NCBI GenBank assembly: GCA_947441895.1
Contig: CANEUT010000020.1
Span: forward strand, 1 to 15,149
DNA: 15,149 nt
Reading direction: 5' to 3'
From: Rickettsiales bacterium
Lineage (GTDB): Bacteria; Pseudomonadota; Alphaproteobacteria; Rickettsiales; UBA3002
Each line of letters starts with the position of its first letter. The stretch's first letter is position 1. The position numbers and the translations under genes were made by a program. Shown piece after piece: positions 13,291 to 15,149 of this stretch. The notes beneath the pieces are model-generated. The model was not told where the DNA came from. It was given only the letters and a program-made list of their open reading frames with translations, and ran no database searches.

Positions 13291-13337
13291 GTTTGTAGTG
13301 TTGCCACGGATACACTGGCGGCGCAAGCGCATTTGCG

Positions 13338-13362
13338 AAGGGTTTTTGGCGCAAGAACCCTT
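13338..13362. promoter_or_regulatory. 11-bp inverted repeat between ffs and ftsK
   Basis: AAGGGTTTTTG (13338-13348) and CAAGAACCCTT (13352-13362) are inverted copies with one mismatch and a 3-nt spacer GCG. The right arm touches the proposed ftsK -35 box. It could be a regulator site controlling the divergent ffs/dnaX and ftsK transcripts, or a hairpin. No T tract on the minus strand. Confidence 0.45.
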
Positions 13363-13389
13363 GTTTTGCCTGAAGCGGGCTGCTATATT
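13361..13389 (+). promoter_or_regulatory. Predicted sigma-70-type promoter of ftsK
   Basis: TTGTTT at 13361-13366 and TATATT at 13384-13389 are separated by 17 nt, and TGC directly precedes the -10 box as in an extended -10 promoter. Transcription would start near 13396, giving a leader of about 108 nt to the ftsK ATG that contains the DnaA box. The -10 matches consensus at 5 of 6 positions; the -35 only in its TTG. Confidence 0.5.
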
Positions 13390-13408
13390 GCCCTCTCAAG
13401 ACTCTGGG

Positions 13409-13417
13409 TTATCCACA
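13409..13417 (+). promoter_or_regulatory. Consensus DnaA box in the ftsK leader
   Basis: TTATCCACA is the strict high-affinity DnaA 9-mer. It lies about 20 nt downstream of the proposed ftsK promoter and 86 nt before the ATG. By chance about 0.1 copies of an exact 9-mer are expected on both strands of a window this size. DnaA acts as a transcription factor in alphaproteobacteria such as Caulobacter, so cell-cycle control of ftsK is possible. A single box does not suggest an origin. Confidence 0.55.
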
Positions 13418-13503
13418 GGGCATTCCTTCGGCAAGTCGTTCATTTTTGCAATCGCGGACACCAGCAGGGCTGGCGTCTGCCTTGCGCCTACGAAGGGTGT
13501 GTT

Positions 13504-15149
13504 ATGGTTAGCAAAATCGTCGCGGCAATTCCGGTGCCATCCTTTATTCGGGCGCGCAGCAGCGAAATTACAGCGGTGCTGCTGGCGGCAGTGGGCGGGG
13601 TGCTGGCCGCATCGCTCGTCACCTATCATTCTGGTGATCCATCCTTCAATCATCTCAGCGATGTAACGCCGCGCAATGCGCTTGGCTTCTTTGGCGCTAG
13701 CCTTGCCGATGCGTTAAAACAAACCACCGGTTGGATGAGTGCACTGGCAGCCATGGCATTTTTTGGCTGGTCGTGGCGACTGATGCTGAAAGATGAAACC
13801 ATTCGCCTTGCCTGGCGGGTGGTGTCGTTGCTGTTCAGCATGGTTAGCGGCTGCACCTTGCTGGCGCTGCTGGCGGCCAGCAGCAATGCGTTGTGGCTGC
13901 GCGAAGCCAGCGGTGCCATGGGCATTATCATGGCCATGAAGCTTATGCCGCTGCTCACCATGTGGGGAACGGCCGCACTCGCAGGTTTTATTTTTCTTCT
14001 CACCTTGCCAGTCACGTTGGGCCTTAAGTTGCAGGAATGGGTGGCCATTGGCACCTATGTACGATTAGCCGCGCATTACATGGGCGAAGCGGTGCGCGGT
14101 GTGGTTGGTTTGTTCCGCCGTCCGCATGAGGAAGAAGAAGCCTTCGATGATGAAGAAGACGAGGATTTCGACGACGAGGAAGAAATCGGCCATGATGCCA
14201 CGATGGGGCCGCAGCTTGAAAGCAAACCCAAAAAACGCATTGATGCCAAGAAGGTGAAAAAAGTGTCGGCGCAAGATGCGCTGGATCTGCGGGCGCGCAG
14301 CGGCAGCTACACCATGCCATCGCTCAGCCTCATGCAAAAAATTACGGCCAAAGGTGTGAAACAACTCAGCGAAGCGGCGCTGGAACAAAATGCCCGCCTG
14401 CTCGAATCGGTGCTGGCTGATTATGGCGTGAAAGGTGAAATTACCCGCGTGCGCCCGGGTCCCGTGGTCACGCTCTATGAATTTGAACCAGCGCCCGGCA
14501 TTAAATCATCGCGTGTCATTGGCCTATCGGACGATATCGCCCGTTCCATGAGCGCCATTTCCGCACGTATTTCCGTCATCACCGGCCGCAACGCGCTGGG
14601 CATTGAACTACCGAACGCACACCGCGAAACCGTCTATATGCGCGAGCTGCTGGAAGATAGCAGCTACGAAGACACCGACGCGAAATTACCGCTGGTGCTG
14701 GGCAAAGATATTTCCGGTGAATCCATCATCGCTGACTTGGCCAAAATGCCCCATGTGCTGGTGGCGGGTACCACTGGCTCGGGTAAATCCGTCGCTATCA
14801 ACACCATGATCATGTCGCTGATTTATCATCACACGCCCGAGACTTGTAAGTTCATCATGATCGACCCGAAAATGCTGGAACTTTCGGTCTATGACAATAT
14901 TCCGCATTTGCTTTCACCCGTGGTGACTGAACCCGGCAAAGCCGTGGTGGCGCTGAAATGGGCGGTGAAGGAAATGGAGCAGCGCTATCGGCTGATGAGC
15001 AATCTTGGCGTGCGCAATATCGAGAACTACAACAAGCGCATCGAGGAAGCGAAGAAGAAGGGCGAGGAACTGACCCGCACCGTGCAGACCGGGTTCGATG
15101 CCGAAACCGGCAAACCCATCATGGAAAAACAACCCATGGATATGAACAA
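13504..15149 (+). CDS. ftsK: DNA translocase FtsK, C-terminus cut off by window edge
   Basis: Divisome protein that pumps chromosome termini across the septum. 548 codons are visible of a usual 750-850. The N-terminal anchor has about four hydrophobic segments (22-41, 78-95, 106-126, 148-173). A strongly acidic linker (209-227, runs of E and D) and a lysine-rich patch (241-253) follow. The motor starts near 280: YGVKGEITRVRPGPVVTLYEFEPAPGIK (alpha domain), GIELPN, then the Walker A motif GTTGSGKS (423-430) and FIMIDPKMLELSVYDNIPHLL. The last residues (NKRIEEAKKKGEELTRTVQTGFD) are an insertion usual in alphaproteobacterial FtsK. Walker B, the rest of the motor and the gamma DNA-reading domain are outside. 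ATG at 13504 has GAAGGG 6 nt upstream. Adjacent sites (promoter, DnaA box) suggest its own transcription unit. Confidence 0.95.
   Translation, partial: MVSKIVAAIPVPSFIRARSSEITAVLLAAVGGVLAASLVTYHSGDPSFNHLSDVTPRNALGFFGASLADALKQTTGWMSALAAMAFFGWSWRLMLKDETIRLAWRVVSLLFSMVSGCTLLALLAASSNALWLREASGAMGIIMAMKLMPLLTMWGTAALAGFIFLLTLPVTLGLKLQEWVAIGTYVRLAAHYMGEAVRGVVGLFRRPHEEEEAFDDEEDEDFDDEEEIGHDATMGPQLESKPKKRIDAKKVKKVSAQDALDLRARSGSYTMPSLSLMQKITAKGVKQLSEAALEQNARLLESVLADYGVKGEITRVRPGPVVTLYEFEPAPGIKSSRVIGLSDDIARSMSAISARISVITGRNALGIELPNAHRETVYMRELLEDSSYEDTDAKLPLVLGKDISGESIIADLAKMPHVLVAGTTGSGKSVAINTMIMSLIYHHTPETCKFIMIDPKMLELSVYDNIPHLLSPVVTEPGKAVVALKWAVKEMEQRYRLMSNLGVRNIENYNKRIEEAKKKGEELTRTVQTGFDAETGKPIMEKQPMDMN

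Noticed and set aside
13409..13417. Replication origin near the DnaA box
   Set aside because: Only one box, no AT-rich unwinding region or box cluster, and no origin-linked genes such as dnaA, dnaN or gidA nearby.
12875..13666. 263-codon plus-strand open frame between dnaX and ftsK
   Set aside because: It overlaps dnaX antisense, a repeat copy, the SRP RNA gene and the start of ftsK in another frame; its composition (many Arg, Cys, Trp) is not protein-like.

Overview
The window looks like core chromosome of an alphaproteobacterium, with GC in the mid-fifties as judged by eye. The main clues are a fused IspDF, a dusB-ntrB-ntrC block, PgpA and a CinA C-terminal protein next to IspDF, and an SRP RNA-dnaX-ybaB-recR block. 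The exact order is uncertain; a deep-branching Rhodospirillales- or Micavibrio-like lineage is an inference from gene order only. No tRNA, rRNA, CRISPR, prophage, transposase or integrase was seen.

Layout. Positions 1-3921 (minus strand): an uncharacterised small protein, then dusB, ntrB and ntrC; ntrC runs off the left edge and lacks its DNA-binding end. Positions 4092-6542 (plus): ispDF (isoprenoid precursors), pgpA (phosphatidylglycerol) and a CinA C-terminal amidase. glmU (6698-8053, minus; UDP-GlcNAc) is convergent with these and divergent from rmuC (8120-9481, plus). A small GIY-YIG nuclease gene (9587-9871, plus) sits exactly between two 82-bp palindromic repeats. Positions 9957-13290 (minus) hold SRP RNA (ffs), dnaX, ybaB and recR, the widespread replication/repair block. 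ftsK starts at 13504 (plus) and leaves the window after its Walker A motif.

The most striking property is the repeat load. Nearly every co-directional or convergent gene junction carries a different palindromic element, and two of the three divergent promoter regions carry none. Six elements share one scaffold: they begin GTCAT, end (A/G)TGAC, and contain two hairpin arms of unrelated sequence, usually joined by a central ATCCA/TGGAT stem. A second family, based on GCGTAGCC and GGCTCGC motifs, is present in three places. One further repeat between ispDF and pgpA is an open reading frame that keeps 4-nt ATGA overlaps with both neighbours.

The best candidate for something not fully described is the repeat-GIY-YIG-repeat unit, a possible nuclease and target-repeat pair. 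Other points of interest are an NtrB with no PAS sensor domain, a perfect DnaA box in the ftsK leader, and an inverted repeat with a tiny ORF in front of ispDF.
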